A stretch of 64,000 nucleotides of DNA. It comes from Microcebus murinus. Its lineage: Eukaryota; Chordata; Mammalia; Primates; Cheirogaleidae. The stretch lies in NCBI RefSeq assembly GCF_040939455.1, contig NC_134108.1, positions 9,887,501-9,951,500 of the forward strand, written 5' to 3'. Positions 62,931 through 64,000 of the stretch are shown here, piece after piece (the stretch's first letter is position 1; each line of letters starts with the position of its first letter). The notes beneath the pieces are model-generated. The model had not been told where the DNA came from and ran no database searches. It saw only the letters and a program-made list of their open reading frames with translations. The translations under genes were made by a program, and so were the position numbers.

Positions 62931-64000
62931 TGGACATAGGTGTAGCTCACCCTAATCTAGAAGTCTCCAGCTGGCTCACACTCCAGGGAAGTCCCGTGGC
63001 CATAGCCATGCTTTCCAGACCGGGGCGAAGCTGCACTGCTGCCCCTCTCTCCATCATCCGGGCTGGATTTGGTGCTGTAGGTTTGGCCCCAACACAATAG
63101 ATGCGTCCAATTCCAGGGTTACTGCTGGGCTATTGTACTGTAGCTAGACCTTTCTTGCAAATGCAAACCACAATGTATGATCCATTTCCTTACTTCTTTC
63201 AGCTAGGGACTACCAATGATCTGGAATGGGAAATGCTAGCTGTGAAGAACACACATAAAAATATATTTATATTTTATCCCTCCCTCCCTCCCTGCCTCTC
63301 TCCCTTTCTGAGTCTTTCCTTCTATATAAGAAAAACTTTAAACATTTTTTCTAAGGCACACAAAAGTTATATCATATAGAAAGAGATGTTTATATTCCAC
63401 TGAAAGTCCACCATGAGAAACCGTCTTACATATTTTGCTATGCAGGCAATCTTTTGTTCTGTACAGTATTTGTTTTAATATAATTTATTGCAAAGGCTTT
63501 CTTAAGGAGGCAGAGACCATGAGGGAAATGTTCAGATGATATACTGAGTGGAGTTTGGTATGATATTTCTGGTGAATATTTTCTATTTTACTACCACTTT
63601 AGAATTAATTTTTTTAAATCTTTGAGTTTAAAAATATCAGTGCATATATATTGACAAATCATTTAAAGAAGAACATTATTAGAGCCTCAATAATTTAGAA
63701 GTAAGGGTCATTTGAATAGGAACAAGGCTAAAGCAAATGTATCAATTAAAAGAGAAGAATTAACAGTCATTACGCACAGACACCCTCTCATCCCCAATGC
63801 TTCCCTCAAACACACAGTCACATCCCCACACCCAAAACACAGCCCACATATCCAGATAGACTTGGAAACAAATATTCACACATATAATCAGGAAACTGAG
63901 ACCATAGACATTTACAAAGGTATCGGCCCAACTATTTCAAGGATACCCGAACTTATCGGTATCTAGTAAATACAAGTATGGAGAGGTAGAGATGGGAATA
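62931..64000. other. Upstream flank to window end
   Basis: Unique sequence with a (CCCT)n-like pyrimidine run (about 63280-63310) and a CA/CC-rich stretch near the end. No supported gene. Confidence 0.6.

Overview
This is vertebrate nuclear DNA, almost certainly from a strepsirrhine primate (a lemur or close relative). At least four Alu copies carry a 17-base insert (aattaattggccaacta) between their two halves, together with 'taatcctagcactctggg' and a 3' end reading 'gctgtgagctaggctga...cactcactctagcctgggca'. I know that combination from lemur Alu elements and not from human ones. There are no bacterial features, CRISPR arrays or viral genes; the only virus-derived sequence is two degraded solo LTRs of the ERVL-MaLR type.

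The window holds one recognisable gene, ARID1B (BAF250B, a SWI/SNF BAF-complex subunit), on the minus strand. The right-middle contains the large, very GC-rich first coding exon (46095-47837) inside a CpG island (about 45660-48420). The left edge (1-123) is the start of coding exon 2, which runs off the window. Intron 1 (124-46094, about 46 kb) fills most of the window. Exon 1 ends with ATG-GGC-AGA-TCC-CAG|gtaac and exon 2 begins ag|GGC-AGC-CCA-ATG-GAT, so both junctions are in phase 0 and the joined reading is the known ...MGRSQ-GSPMD... of ARID1B.

Layout: 1-123 exon 2. 124-27,820 is intron 1 with nine Alus, an L1M 3' end split by an Alu, two hAT-type DNA transposon fossils plus a MER5A, two adjacent MaLR LTRs and many L2/MIR fragments. 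27,820-45,660 is an Alu-free, AT-rich part of intron 1 with only old L2/MIR/L1 relics. 45,660-48,420 is the CpG island with exon 1, the 5' leader and the promoter. 48,420-64,000 is upstream flank with two more Alus, a long L2, an L1M 3' end, and one small CpG-clustered segment with splice-like borders (56990-57104) that might be an exon of a divergent non-coding transcript.

Points most worth a second look: several short upstream ORFs in the putative ARID1B 5' leader; three in-frame ATGs for ARID1B; a miR-4466-like seed just inside intron 1, antisense to ARID1B; the candidate exon at 57 kb; a 26-kb Alu-free zone around the promoter; and a 35-base near-identical direct repeat at 4.4 and 6.0 kb. 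I found no evidence for an undescribed molecular system. Repeat family names come from memory of consensus sequences; their ends are approximate.
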